NCBI RefSeq assembly: GCF_900107685.1
Contig: NZ_FNRQ01000003.1
Coordinates: forward strand, 310,001 to 374,000
Direction: 5' to 3'
Length of the DNA: 64,000 nucleotides
Origin: Paraburkholderia sartisoli
GTDB taxonomy: Bacteria > Pseudomonadota > Gammaproteobacteria > Burkholderiales > Burkholderiaceae
The position numbers and the translations under genes were made by a program. The notes under the pieces are model-generated. The model worked only from the letters and a program-made list of their open reading frames with translations. It ran no database searches and was not told the DNA's origin. Shown here in pieces: positions 1 to 7,890 of the stretch; within the stretch, counting starts at the first letter, position 1, and every line of letters starts with the position of its first letter.

Positions 1-1274
1 ATCACTTTTTGCTGATTGCCGCCGGACAGGTTGCCGGTGATCTGCAGCGCCGAAGGCGCGCGCACCGCGAAGCGCGCAATGGCATCCTGCGCGAGCGTGC
101 GCTTTCTCGCGTTGCGCACGAAGCCGCCCGTCGCCAGCGCCTTCAGGCTCGACAGCGCGATGTTTTCCTCGATGCTCGCGTCGAGCACGAGACCTTCGAG
201 CTTGCGGTCCTCCGCCGTGTAGACGAGGCCGTGACGCATGCCCTCGACGGGAGAATGAATCGCGACCTTGCGGCCGCGTATCCAGATCTCGCCTTCGGTG
301 ACCTTGTGCGCGCCGAAAATCGCCTTCAGCAACTCGGTGCGCCCGGCGCCGGCAATGCCCGCGATCCCGACGATTTCGCCTGCCCGCACGCTGAAACTCG
401 CGTGCCGGACGATCGGCGGACTCGCCAGGTCGCGCACGTCCAGCACCACCGGCCCGTAATCGCGCGGCTCCCACGGATAGAACGAATCCAGCGTGCGCGC
501 GACCATCGCCTGCACCAGATCCTGTTCGGTCCATTGCGCCATCGGCCGCTCGCCGACCGTCGCGCCATCGCGCATCACGACGGCGGAATCGGCCAGCTCG
601 AATACTTCTTCCAGATGATGCGAGATGAAGATGATGCCCATCCCGGTTGCCCGCAAGCGTCGCACGACCGCATAGAGATTGGCGATATCCGCGGCCTGCA
701 GGGCCGCCGTTGGTTCGTCCATCACGAGGATGCGGGCGTCGCGCGCGACCGCCTTCGCGACTTCGACCAGTTGCCGCCTGTTCAACGGCAGGTCGCCCAG
801 CCGCATCGACGGTGACACCATGTCGAGCCCCACCTGGGCGAGCGCTTCGCGCGCCCGTTTGTCCGCGTCGCGCCGCAGCACGAAGCCATTGCGCGCCGGC
901 ATCCGGCCGAGAAACAGGTTTTCGGCGACGGTCATGTCGTTGATCAGCGACAGTTCCTGATAGATCACGGCGACGCCCGCGTCGATTGCCGCATGAGTGC
1001 CGCGGGCAAGCGGCTGGCCGTTGATCTCGATCGTGCCTTCGTCCGGTTCATACGCGCCCGACAGCGTCTTGATCAACGACGACTTGCCCGCACCGTTCTC
1101 GCCGACGATCGCCATCACGTGACCCGCGTGCAGCGTGAGGCTCACGCCGCGCAGCGCCTTCACGCCTGGAAAGCTCTTGACGATGCCTTCCATATGCAGC
1201 AAAGGCGCGCGACTTCCGGTGTCTGCGTCCGGCTGCGCGCCGGCCTGATACTGCGAAGCTGTTTGCGCATTCAT
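1..1274 (-). CDS. Sugar ABC transporter ATP-binding protein (RbsA/XylG type), cut by the left window edge
   Basis: ATPase of a carbohydrate ABC importer, acting on the cytoplasmic face of the inner membrane with a permease not in this window. About 424 codons are present. The first nucleotide-binding domain has the Walker A motif GENGAGKSS near residue 50 and a Q-loop YQELSL; the last visible residues are the ABC signature LSGGNQQKV of a second domain, so this is the duplicated-ATPase (about 500 aa) sugar family. The start is ATG at 1274. It lies 106 bases downstream of the binding-protein gene on the same strand, and next to 5-methylthioribose/5-deoxyribose salvage genes, so the substrate may be one of those sugars (inference) rather than ribose. 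Confidence 0.9.
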   Translation of the reverse strand, partial: MNAQTASQYQAGAQPDADTGSRAPLLHMEGIVKSFPGVKALRGVSLTLHAGHVMAIVGENGAGKSSLIKTLSGAYEPDEGTIEINGQPLARGTHAAIDAGVAVIYQELSLINDMTVAENLFLGRMPARNGFVLRRDADKRAREALAQVGLDMVSPSMRLGDLPLNRRQLVEVAKAVARDARILVMDEPTAALQAADIANLYAVVRRLRATGMGIIFISHHLEEVFELADSAVVMRDGATVGERPMAQWTEQDLVQAMVARTLDSFYPWEPRDYGPVVLDVRDLASPPIVRHASFSVRAGEIVGIAGIAGAGRTELLKAIFGAHKVTEGEIWIRGRKVAIHSPVEGMRHGLVYTAEDRKLEGLVLDASIEENIALSSLKALATGGFVRNARKRTLAQDAIARFAVRAPSALQITGNLSGGNQQKV

Positions 1275-1380
1275 GATTGCGTCCTGCGTGGAAGGACACG
1301 CGCGTTGCCTGCTGCGGGCAACACGCGTGCCCTGGCGTGACTCCAGTGCGTCGTCAACTGAAGCTCAAGCCGTCTTCAGC

Positions 1381-2472
1381 TTACTGGCTGACCTGCAACG
1401 ACCACAGCCCGTACTTCTTCGTTTCGTCGGAATCGATGTTCGACTTGTCGATCAGCAGCGTCGGCCACGCGTAGTTCGCGGGCACCGGCTTCTTCGCGTT
1501 GTTGTCGGCGATGAAGCTCAACGCCTTGGCCGCCATTTCGATCGGGTTCTGCGAGATCGTCGCGTCCTGCTTGCCCGCCCGGATCGCCGAGAGCGCCTGC
1601 GCCGTGCCGTCCGCACCGATCACCATGATGTGTTCCTTGTCGCCGAGCGGCTTGTAACGGCCTGCGTTGTCGATCGCTTTTTCCGCGCCGACCGTGTTGT
1701 CGTCGTTGGCACCGAACACGGCGTCGATCTGCGGGAATTTCTGCAGGATATTGGTCATCGCGTTCAGCGACTTCTCCTGGTCGAACGCGCCTTCCTGGCG
1801 GGCGACCACCTTGATGTCAGGATATTTCGCGATCTCGTCGCTGAAGCCTTTCTCGCGGTCGGTCGCGGCGGTCGTGCCGACCAGCCCGATCAGGTCGACC
1901 ACGTTGCCCTTCGGCGAACCGTAGCGTTCCTTCAGCTTGTCGGCGATCCATTTCGCGCCGGTGGCGCCGAGCGCGACGTTATCGGACGCGACGAACGATG
2001 TGACCTTGCCGCCGTCCGACCCGCGATCGAGCGTAAACACCGGGATGCCCATCGAATTCGCTTTCTGGACGGCGGGAATGATCGCTTTCGAATCGATTGG
2101 ATTGAGCACGAGCGCGGTAATGCCCTGGCTCAACAGGTTGTTCGCGTCGTTGACCTGCTGCTGCGCGTCGCCGTTCGCATTGGTTTGCACGAGGTCGAAG
2201 CCCTGGTCTTTCGCGCCCTTTTCGACGCCCAGCTTCAGCCCGACGAAGAACGCGTTGTTCAGCGTCGACACCGAGAAGCCGATCTTGGGCTTGCCGCTCG
2301 CGGCAGCCACGGGTGCCGCGCTCGCAGCCGTGTCGCTTGCCGCGGTGCTCGCCGGCGACGGCGACTCGCTCTTCGAACAGCCGCTCAACGCGGCAGCCGC
2401 GCACAGCACGACGGCACTCGCCGATGCGCCCAACGTGCCCCAACGGTCGAATCTTCCTGAATTCCAGGCCAT
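1381..2472 (-). CDS. Periplasmic sugar-binding lipoprotein of an ABC importer (RbsB-like)
   Basis: Substrate-binding protein of the type 1 periplasmic-binding fold, about 363 aa. An N-terminal signal ends in the lipobox LSGC (Cys32 of the chosen start), so it is probably a lipoprotein anchored in the envelope. The mature part begins PKIGFSVSTLNNAFF, typical of ribose/pentose binders, and contains the DxxGxxG-like and GANDD hinge segments of the family. ATG at 2472 is preferred because GGAG sits six bases upstream; an in-frame ATG at 2484 overlaps that site. It lies between the aldolase gene and the ABC ATPase gene and is probably in the same operon. Likely ligand by context: 5-methylthioribose or 5-deoxyribose (inference); plain ribose or another pentose is possible. 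Confidence 0.9.
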   Translation of the reverse strand: MAWNSGRFDRWGTLGASASAVVLCAAAALSGCSKSESPSPASTAASDTAASAAPVAAASGKPKIGFSVSTLNNAFFVGLKLGVEKGAKDQGFDLVQTNANGDAQQQVNDANNLLSQGITALVLNPIDSKAIIPAVQKANSMGIPVFTLDRGSDGGKVTSFVASDNVALGATGAKWIADKLKERYGSPKGNVVDLIGLVGTTAATDREKGFSDEIAKYPDIKVVARQEGAFDQEKSLNAMTNILQKFPQIDAVFGANDDNTVGAEKAIDNAGRYKPLGDKEHIMVIGADGTAQALSAIRAGKQDATISQNPIEMAAKALSFIADNNAKKPVPANYAWPTLLIDKSNIDSDETKKYGLWSLQVSQ

Positions 2473-2522
2473 ATCTGTCTCCATTGTTCAAGTTATGTAG
2501 CGCCGTGTGTCACGAGCCGGCG

Positions 2523-3266
2523 TCAGGCCTTGCTGTTGCTGTTGCTGTTGTTGCTGCTTCCACTGTTGCTGCTTTCGCGGCGCAAGCCGTAGTTGCTGAA
2601 CTTCTTCACCACTTCGCCGATCTCTTCATCCGTCAGCACGGGCGGCGGCCCGAGCTGACTGGCGAGCAGATACTGCTGCGCCAGTACTTCGACTTCGTTT
2701 GCAAGCCACAGCGCGAGCGCCAGATCGCGGCCGAGCGCAATGACGCCGTGATGCGCGAGCAGGCACGCGGTGCGATCCCGCAACGCCTGCAATGCGTGAT
2801 CCGACAGCGCCTGGCTGCCGAACGTCGCATAGGGCGCACAGCGGATCGAATTACCGCCCGCTGCCGCGATCATGTAGTGATGCGCGTGCATGTCGCGGCC
2901 GTGAATCGCGATGGCGGTCGCGGCGTTCGAATGCGTGTGGACGACCGCATCGATGTCCTGCCGGGCCTTCAGGATGTCGCGATGAAAGCGCCATTCGCTC
3001 GACGGCCCGCGCTCGCTGAAAACCGCCGCATCCGGCTGCACGTCGAGCGGCAGCCATACGATCATGTCCGCCGTCAGCGCCGACGCGGATACGCCGCTCG
3101 GCGTGATCAGCAAGCCGTCGCGCCAGCGCACGCTGACATTGCCCGACGTGCCCTGATTGATGCGCAGCCGCTCCATCTCGAGCGCGGTCTTCACGATTTC
3201 CGCACGCAGGCGTGCCTCATGTGCGCTGTGGTCGGCGGCTTCGTTCACATTCACGTGTCCGCTCAC
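2523..3266 (-). CDS. Class II aldolase, probable 5-(methylthio)ribulose-1-phosphate / 5-deoxyribulose-1-phosphate aldolase
   Basis: Zinc-dependent class II aldolase/adducin family protein of 247 aa. Visible metal ligands are the HTH pair His110/His112 and a His in AHHG near residue 172; Glu91 in SSEWRFH is the likely acid/base. The start is GTG at 3266 and overlaps the mtnA stop by four bases (GTGA), so the two are translationally coupled. In the DHAP shunt described in Rhodospirillum rubrum and extraintestinal E. coli, such an aldolase splits the product of MtnK and MtnA into DHAP and an aldehyde. The alternative in the same superfamily is MtnB dehydratase, but no mtnC or mtnD is present, which favours the aldolase. 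The C-terminal 17 residues are an odd Ser/Asn-rich tail encoded by a simple repeat. Confidence 0.82.
   Translation of the reverse strand: MSGHVNVNEAADHSAHEARLRAEIVKTALEMERLRINQGTSGNVSVRWRDGLLITPSGVSASALTADMIVWLPLDVQPDAAVFSERGPSSEWRFHRDILKARQDIDAVVHTHSNAATAIAIHGRDMHAHHYMIAAAGGNSIRCAPYATFGSQALSDHALQALRDRTACLLAHHGVIALGRDLALALWLANEVEVLAQQYLLASQLGPPPVLTDEEIGEVVKKFSNYGLRRESSNSGSSNNSNSNSKA
2531..2572. repeat. CTG/TTG simple-sequence tract encoding the aldolase tail
   Basis: Imperfect trinucleotide tract of TTG, CTG and related triplets at the 3' end of the aldolase gene. On the coding strand it reads as AAC/AGC/AAT codons and gives a Ser/Asn-rich tail. Being a short repeat inside a gene it could vary in length between strains; because it is trinucleotide-based, changes would keep the frame. 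Confidence 0.7.
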
Positions 3267-4396
3267 GACGCGGCTCCGAACAGCGCGGCAAGCTGCGTAT
3301 CGAACGGCGCGTTGATGATGCCGCGCTCGGTGATATAGCCGGTCACGAGATCGTGCGGCGTGACGTCGAAAGCCGGGTTGTGAACCTTGATGCCCGTGGG
3401 TGCGATCGCGTGGGCGCCGAGATGCGTGACCTCGTCGTCGCGACGTTCCTCGATGACGATCGCGTTGCCGTCAGGCGTGCGCAGATCGAGCGTCGACGAT
3501 GGGCACGCGACATAGAAAGGCACGTTGAAATGACGCGCGACAATCGCGACGCTCAACGTGCCGATCTTGTTCGCGAAGTCGCCGTTCGCCGCCACGCGAT
3601 CCGCGCCGACGATCACCACGTCCACGCGCTTTCCCGCGATCACGGATGCGGCCATGCCGTCCGTGATCAACGTGACGTCGACGCCTGCCTGTTGCAGTTC
3701 GTACGCGGTCAAACGCGCGCCTTGCAGCAACGGCCGGGTTTCGTCGGCATACACGCGAAACGGAATGCCGGCGCGCTGTGCGAGATAGATCGGCGCGGTC
3801 GCGGTGCCAAGACCGGTCGTCGCGAGCGCGCCAGCGTTGCAATGCGTGAGCACGCCGCTACCGGGCGCGATCAGCGTCATGCCGTGTCTGCCGATCTGCT
3901 CGCACAGCGACTGGTCCTCGCGATGGATCGACGTCGCTTCGTCCACCAGTGCGCGATAGAGCGAGAGCGTGTCGCCTGCGTTCGAACGGTCTGCCGCGCG
4001 CAGCATCCGCTTCAGGCTCCAACTGAGATTGACCGCCGTGGGTCGCGCGGTGTCGAGATAGGACGCGCGCTCTTTCAACGTTTCGCGGAATGCGCCGATG
4101 GGCAAGTCGCGCGACGACTGCATCGCGACACACAGGCCATACGCGGCCGCGACGCCGATCGCCGGTGCGCCGCGTACCCGCAGCTCGTGGATCGCGCGCC
4201 AGACTTCATGCGCGCTGGTCAGCGTTTCGATGACGGTGGATTGGGGCAAGCGGGTCTGGTCGAGAATCCGCAAACAGTCGTCTTCCCACGTGAGCGTGGC
4301 TGGCAGGTTCGGGAAAGGCGACGGCGATGCCATGCGTGCTCCGGTGAGAGATGAAGACTGAAGAGTGACCATTTCGGAAGACGTGGAGAGATTCAT
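3263..4396 (-). CDS. mtnA: S-methyl-5-thioribose-1-phosphate isomerase MtnA
   Basis: Converts 5-methylthioribose-1-phosphate (and in the DHAP shunt 5-deoxyribose-1-phosphate) to the ribulose-1-phosphate form. Family hallmarks are present: RGAPAIG near residue 75, the catalytic Cys186 in THCNAGALAT, the catalytic Asp266 in VGADRV and the following NKIGT near 276. At 377 aa the length is normal. The ATG at 4396 overlaps the mtnK stop by four bases (ATGA); upstream in-frame starts inside mtnK are not needed. It is the second of three catabolic steps encoded in order kinase, isomerase, aldolase. Such homologues can also be eIF2B-like ribose-1,5-bisphosphate isomerases, but pairing with mtnK makes MtnA the firm choice. 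Confidence 0.95.
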   Translation of the reverse strand: MNLSTSSEMVTLQSSSLTGARMASPSPFPNLPATLTWEDDCLRILDQTRLPQSTVIETLTSAHEVWRAIHELRVRGAPAIGVAAAYGLCVAMQSSRDLPIGAFRETLKERASYLDTARPTAVNLSWSLKRMLRAADRSNAGDTLSLYRALVDEATSIHREDQSLCEQIGRHGMTLIAPGSGVLTHCNAGALATTGLGTATAPIYLAQRAGIPFRVYADETRPLLQGARLTAYELQQAGVDVTLITDGMAASVIAGKRVDVVIVGADRVAANGDFANKIGTLSVAIVARHFNVPFYVACPSSTLDLRTPDGNAIVIEERRDDEVTHLGAHAIAPTGIKVHNPAFDVTPHDLVTGYITERGIINAPFDTQLAALFGAAS

Positions 4397-5661
4397 GGCG
4401 ATACGTGTCCGTCGGCTTGCAACGCGCGCGCCATCGAAACGACCTGCGCAATGTTGCCGATCGCGTTGCGCTCGACCAGCAGGCGCTCGGCGCAACGCAG
4501 TGCGCGCACTTCGATCGCGGCCCTCGACGCGTTATCCGCGATGCTGGTGATATCGGCGACCTTGGCCATGCCGACGATGCGCCGGATCATCTTGCAGCCC
4601 GCGAATCCCAGCGATTGCGCGAGGAGCCGTTGCATGAACCGCGCGCGATACGCTTCGGCGCACACGCCGCCCGGGTCGTCGCCCATGAAATGACTCTTGC
4701 GCCGGCTTTCGTGATCGCGCCACAGCTTCAGGAACGTCTGTTCGAAACCGCCCCAGATCGACGTCACCTGATCGAGAAGCCAGTCGCGATAACGCACGGC
4801 GCCCGCGTTGTGCACACGGTCGTGCCAGTCGCGCGAAAAATACGCGAGCAACAGATTCGCCAGCACCGCGCCGATATCGAACCCCATCGGCCCATAGAAC
4901 GCGAACTCGGGATCGATCACGTAGGTGTCGTTCTGGTTGACCATGATCGAGCCCGTGTGCAGATCGCCGTGCAAAAGCGTCTCGGCGTCGTTCATGAACG
5001 CCCATTTCATCTCGGCCACGGCGATACGCAGCGCGGGCGATTGCCTCAAACGCCCGATTTCAGCACGCGGAAAAGCCGGGCTATAGTCATTCGACGGATG
5101 GTCCTCGAACGGGTACGTGAACACCAGGTCTTCGGTGACCTTGCACAGTTCGCTGTTCACCGCGTCGCGAACCGCCTGCTTCTTCACGTCGGGCGCGAGA
5201 AACAGATCCGAGCCGTAAAAGAGCGTGTGCGCGAGATACGTCGAAAGATGCGCGGCGAGCTTCGGATAGACGACGCCGTCCATCAAGCCTTGCCGCAGGA
5301 TCCGGTGCGACGATAGCCGTTGCATCACCATCAGGAACAGGTCGCTGTCGGCGTGATAGACGCGCGGCACATGCTGCGGACACAACGCGCCAAAGCGCCG
5401 CAACGCGGCGACCTCGCGTTCCATGCGGTGCCGCGTGAGCGGCCACGACTTGCCGACCAGCCGCAAAAACGGCGGCGCCTGCTTCACGACGACGCTTTTT
5501 TCCGGGGCCCGCGCGTTACTGGCGAAATAGACGAAGTTCAGGTTGCCGTCGCCGACTTCCTCGATGTCGAGTTCGCCGGGTTCGTCGAGCAGCGCATACA
5601 CCGCCGGAACGCCCCGCAAATATGCCGACAACTCCGAAGAACTGAGTGCTTCGAATTCCAT
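4393..5661 (-). CDS. mtnK: S-methyl-5-thioribose kinase MtnK
   Basis: ATP-dependent phosphorylation of 5-methylthioribose at C1, also active on 5-deoxyribose in some homologues. The 422-aa protein has the choline-kinase-like fold signature: the glycine-rich DGNLNFVY near residue 43, the catalytic HGDLHTGSIM and the metal-binding DPEFAFYGPMGFDIG loop. ATG at 5661 is preferred over an upstream GTG because GGAGGAG lies six bases before it. It is 27 bases downstream of the GntR gene and overlaps mtnA by four bases, so regulator, kinase, isomerase and aldolase form one transcription unit. Confidence 0.95.
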   Translation of the reverse strand: MEFEALSSSELSAYLRGVPAVYALLDEPGELDIEEVGDGNLNFVYFASNARAPEKSVVVKQAPPFLRLVGKSWPLTRHRMEREVAALRRFGALCPQHVPRVYHADSDLFLMVMQRLSSHRILRQGLMDGVVYPKLAAHLSTYLAHTLFYGSDLFLAPDVKKQAVRDAVNSELCKVTEDLVFTYPFEDHPSNDYSPAFPRAEIGRLRQSPALRIAVAEMKWAFMNDAETLLHGDLHTGSIMVNQNDTYVIDPEFAFYGPMGFDIGAVLANLLLAYFSRDWHDRVHNAGAVRYRDWLLDQVTSIWGGFEQTFLKLWRDHESRRKSHFMGDDPGGVCAEAYRARFMQRLLAQSLGFAGCKMIRRIVGMAKVADITSIADNASRAAIEVRALRCAERLLVERNAIGNIAQVVSMARALQADGHVSP

Positions 5662-5688
5662 GAATGTCTCCTCCACGTTCGAACGGGA

Positions 5689-6408
5689 TCAGCGTTTCTT
5701 GCGGACCAGATCGAACTTGAAGATGGCTGTGTTGTAGTAGTCGTTGCTATAGCAGATCGGCACGCCGCTCTGATCGAAATCCACTTCATCCAGCAGCAGA
5801 AACAGGCCGAAGCCGTCGCCAAGCTCGGGCAGATCGCGCGGCGTCAGGATCGTCGGGTGGATGGACGTATGCGTATGCGAAAGCCTCCGTCCGGTCCGCT
5901 CGAACATCGCGAAGAGCGATTCGCCGAGCTCGCCGCCGCATGCGTCGAAGACATGCTTCGGAACGGTATCGATGCAATACGCCGAAATCGCGTCGTCCGC
6001 GCATCGCACGCGCTCGATGCGCACGCAATCATCGCCGACGGCCAGACCCAACTTGCCGGCGAGACTTTCGGAGGCCTTGATGTGTTCGACCTGCGACCGG
6101 CAGGTGGCCGGCACGGCGCCGACCTTGCGGATCATGTCGGTCACGGACATCAGATCATCGAGGCCGCCTTGCAGCTTTAACGAAATTTGTCTGATGAAGG
6201 TGCCGCGCCCCTGAATCCGCGACAACAGACCGTGCGAAATCATTTGCGCGACCGCTTCCCGAAGACTCGACCGGCCGACCCCCAGCAGCTCGCAAAGCTC
6301 TATTTCAGTGGGTATCTGGTCACCTGGCTTGAGCGATTTTTCCCGGATCATGGTCATCAACGACTCCTGGATTTTCTCGCTCATCGAGTGTTCGACGCTC
6401 AGGCGCAT
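5689..6408 (-). CDS. GntR-family transcriptional regulator with UTRA-like ligand domain
   Basis: Cytoplasmic DNA-binding regulator of 239 aa. Residues 9-75 are a GntR winged helix with LGVGRSSLREA as recognition helix and GRGTFI in the wing. The C-terminal part ends GVPICYSNDYYN...FKFDLVRKKR, which is the end of a UTRA effector domain as in HutC/PhnF. ATG at 6408 is chosen over an upstream TTG at 6438 because a GAGA element precedes it and the operator and -10 lie just beyond. As the first gene of the salvage operon it is probably an autoregulated local repressor that senses a pathway sugar phosphate; the effector is not known from sequence. Confidence 0.9.
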   Translation of the reverse strand: MRLSVEHSMSEKIQESLMTMIREKSLKPGDQIPTEIELCELLGVGRSSLREAVAQMISHGLLSRIQGRGTFIRQISLKLQGGLDDLMSVTDMIRKVGAVPATCRSQVEHIKASESLAGKLGLAVGDDCVRIERVRCADDAISAYCIDTVPKHVFDACGGELGESLFAMFERTGRRLSHTHTSIHPTILTPRDLPELGDGFGLFLLLDEVDFDQSGVPICYSNDYYNTAIFKFDLVRKKR

Positions 6409-6436
6409 ACGTGTCTCAAGTGGCTGGTACCGCCTC

Positions 6437-6465
6437 AATATAGATCAGATGTCTGATGAATTCAG
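6437..6465 (-). promoter_or_regulatory. Candidate operator and promoter of the salvage operon
   Basis: A perfect dyad ATCAGA-TG-TCTGAT occupies 6444-6457. On the leftward strand TATATT (6437-6442) directly follows it as a possible -10; the -35 region is poor. A dyad between -35 and -10 in front of a GntR gene is the usual position of an autoregulatory operator. The half-site differs from the HutC-type GTMTAKAC consensus. Assignment is by position and symmetry only. Confidence 0.5.
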
Positions 6466-6511
6466 GGGGTGTTTACCCGTAACACTGGCGCGGGGTGCAA
6501 GCGCCCATCGA

Positions 6512-7747
6512 TCAGGAACGGGTCTCGCATTCCTCACGCAGATGCTCGACGAACGCCTGCTGGATCGCCGTGCCCAGCCAGTCGGTACGCACGGTAAATC
6601 CAACCGCCCGGCTTGCCTCGGGCGTCTTCAGTTCCAGCGCGACCATCTCGCTACCCGTGTAGGCCTCGCGAATCTGCGAGCGCGACAACAGCGTGATGCA
6701 GTCGCTTTCGACGAGCATCGCCACCATCATCGCGAGCGAACTCGTTTCGACCACGAGCGGCGGCGTGACCGGCAAGCGGGCGAAGATCGAATCGATCACC
6801 GCGCGTCGTGGCACGTGGCGCTGTGGCACGACCCAGTCGTAGTCGGCGAGGTCGTGCGCCGCGATGGATTGCTGTCTCGCCAGCCGATGCCCCTTGCGCA
6901 CCGCGATGACGTACGGATCGTCGAACAGTTCGGTTTCCTGCACGGACCCCGTGAGGCGGGGCGCGCGCAGCCCGCCGACGATGATGTCGATCGCGCCGGC
7001 GCGCAGTTCGCGCAGAAGCTGGGCGTGCGAGCCTTCGTCGACCGTGACGCGCGCGGCGGGATAGCGCTCGCGCAGTCGCTGGATCGCGCGCGCGATGAGA
7101 CGTGGCGGCAGCAACGGCAACACGCCGATCGCCACTTTCCCGGTGAGTTGCCCGCGGGCGTACGCCAGATCGTCGCTTGCCAGCGCGATCTCGTGGAGCG
7201 CGAGACTCAGGCAACGCGCGAATTCGATACCGGCTGCGTTTGCCGACACGCTATGCACACGTCGGCGGTACAGCGAAACGCCGAGATTCTGCTCGATCTG
7301 CCGCGCCGCCCGATGCACCGCGGGCTGCGAAATGCCGAGTAACTGGGCGGCCTCCGCCGCCGATCCCGCGTTCGCTATCGCGATGTGGCAGCGCACCTGC
7401 GTGTCGGTCAGATGCCGGCAAATCTTGCCTGCGTTCGCCGTCCCCGAGCTCGAATGCCCCGTTGCGTTCGCAACGGCCCGCTCCATCTGCTCAAGCATGC
7501 GACGAACACGCCGTTGCAGGATCACCCCCTCCCCTGTCAGCTCGCTTCCGCCGAAACCGCGCTCGAACAGCTGTCCGCCGAAACTCGCCTCCAGCTTGCC
7601 GATGGCAAGGCTCACCGCCGGCTGCGTGCGCCCTGCGCGAACCGCTGCCTGCCCGATTCCGCCTGCCTCGCACACCGCGTCGAACAGGAACAGACGTCTT
7701 AATCGCGCCGGGTTGTCATCCGGCTGAGCACGCTCAACTCCGCTCAT
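6512..7747 (-). CDS. LysR-family regulator with two tandem winged-helix domains
   Basis: 411-aa transcriptional regulator, about 100 aa longer than usual LysR proteins. Residues 14-75 are one LysR helix-turn-helix domain (AAVRAGRTQPAVSLAIGKLE), residues 111-175 a second (EAAQLLGISQPAVHRAARQIE), and from about 200 onward a normal substrate-binding domain (GKVAIGVLPLLPPRLI). The ATG at 7747 follows GGAGGCGGG. The gene is divergent from the amidohydrolase operon at 7891, across a 143-base spacer, which is the classical arrangement for a LysR activator and its target. The reason for two HTH domains is not clear; the first linker holds the Ser/Gly-rich GHSSSGTANAG. Confidence 0.93.
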   Translation of the reverse strand: MSGVERAQPDDNPARLRRLFLFDAVCEAGGIGQAAVRAGRTQPAVSLAIGKLEASFGGQLFERGFGGSELTGEGVILQRRVRRMLEQMERAVANATGHSSSGTANAGKICRHLTDTQVRCHIAIANAGSAAEAAQLLGISQPAVHRAARQIEQNLGVSLYRRRVHSVSANAAGIEFARCLSLALHEIALASDDLAYARGQLTGKVAIGVLPLLPPRLIARAIQRLRERYPAARVTVDEGSHAQLLRELRAGAIDIIVGGLRAPRLTGSVQETELFDDPYVIAVRKGHRLARQQSIAAHDLADYDWVVPQRHVPRRAVIDSIFARLPVTPPLVVETSSLAMMVAMLVESDCITLLSRSQIREAYTGSEMVALELKTPEASRAVGFTVRTDWLGTAIQQAFVEHLREECETRS

Positions 7748-7795
7748 CCCGCCTCCAGAATTGCTATGTGATTACCCTTAGCTTAACCAGAATTT

Positions 7796-7811
7796 ATGCC
7801 TTGCGGCGCAT
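7796..7811. promoter_or_regulatory. Candidate LysR-type dyad in the divergent promoter region
   Basis: ATGC-N8-GCAT lies midway between the divergent LysR gene and the amidohydrolase operon. It does not fit the exact T-N11-A rule, so it is only a candidate operator. Confidence 0.3.
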
Positions 7812-7890
7812 TTCATATTGAGGACTTCGGCTTCGCTCCGCTTACAGTAACGCTCATCCGATCAAAAAGATTCCAGTCAGGAGCATCTTC

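Noticed and set aside
2523..3266. Reading the class II aldolase as MtnB (methylthioribulose-1-phosphate dehydratase)
   Set aside because: Same superfamily, so not excluded by fold alone, but no mtnC or mtnD is adjacent and the kinase-isomerase-aldolase order fits the DHAP shunt better.
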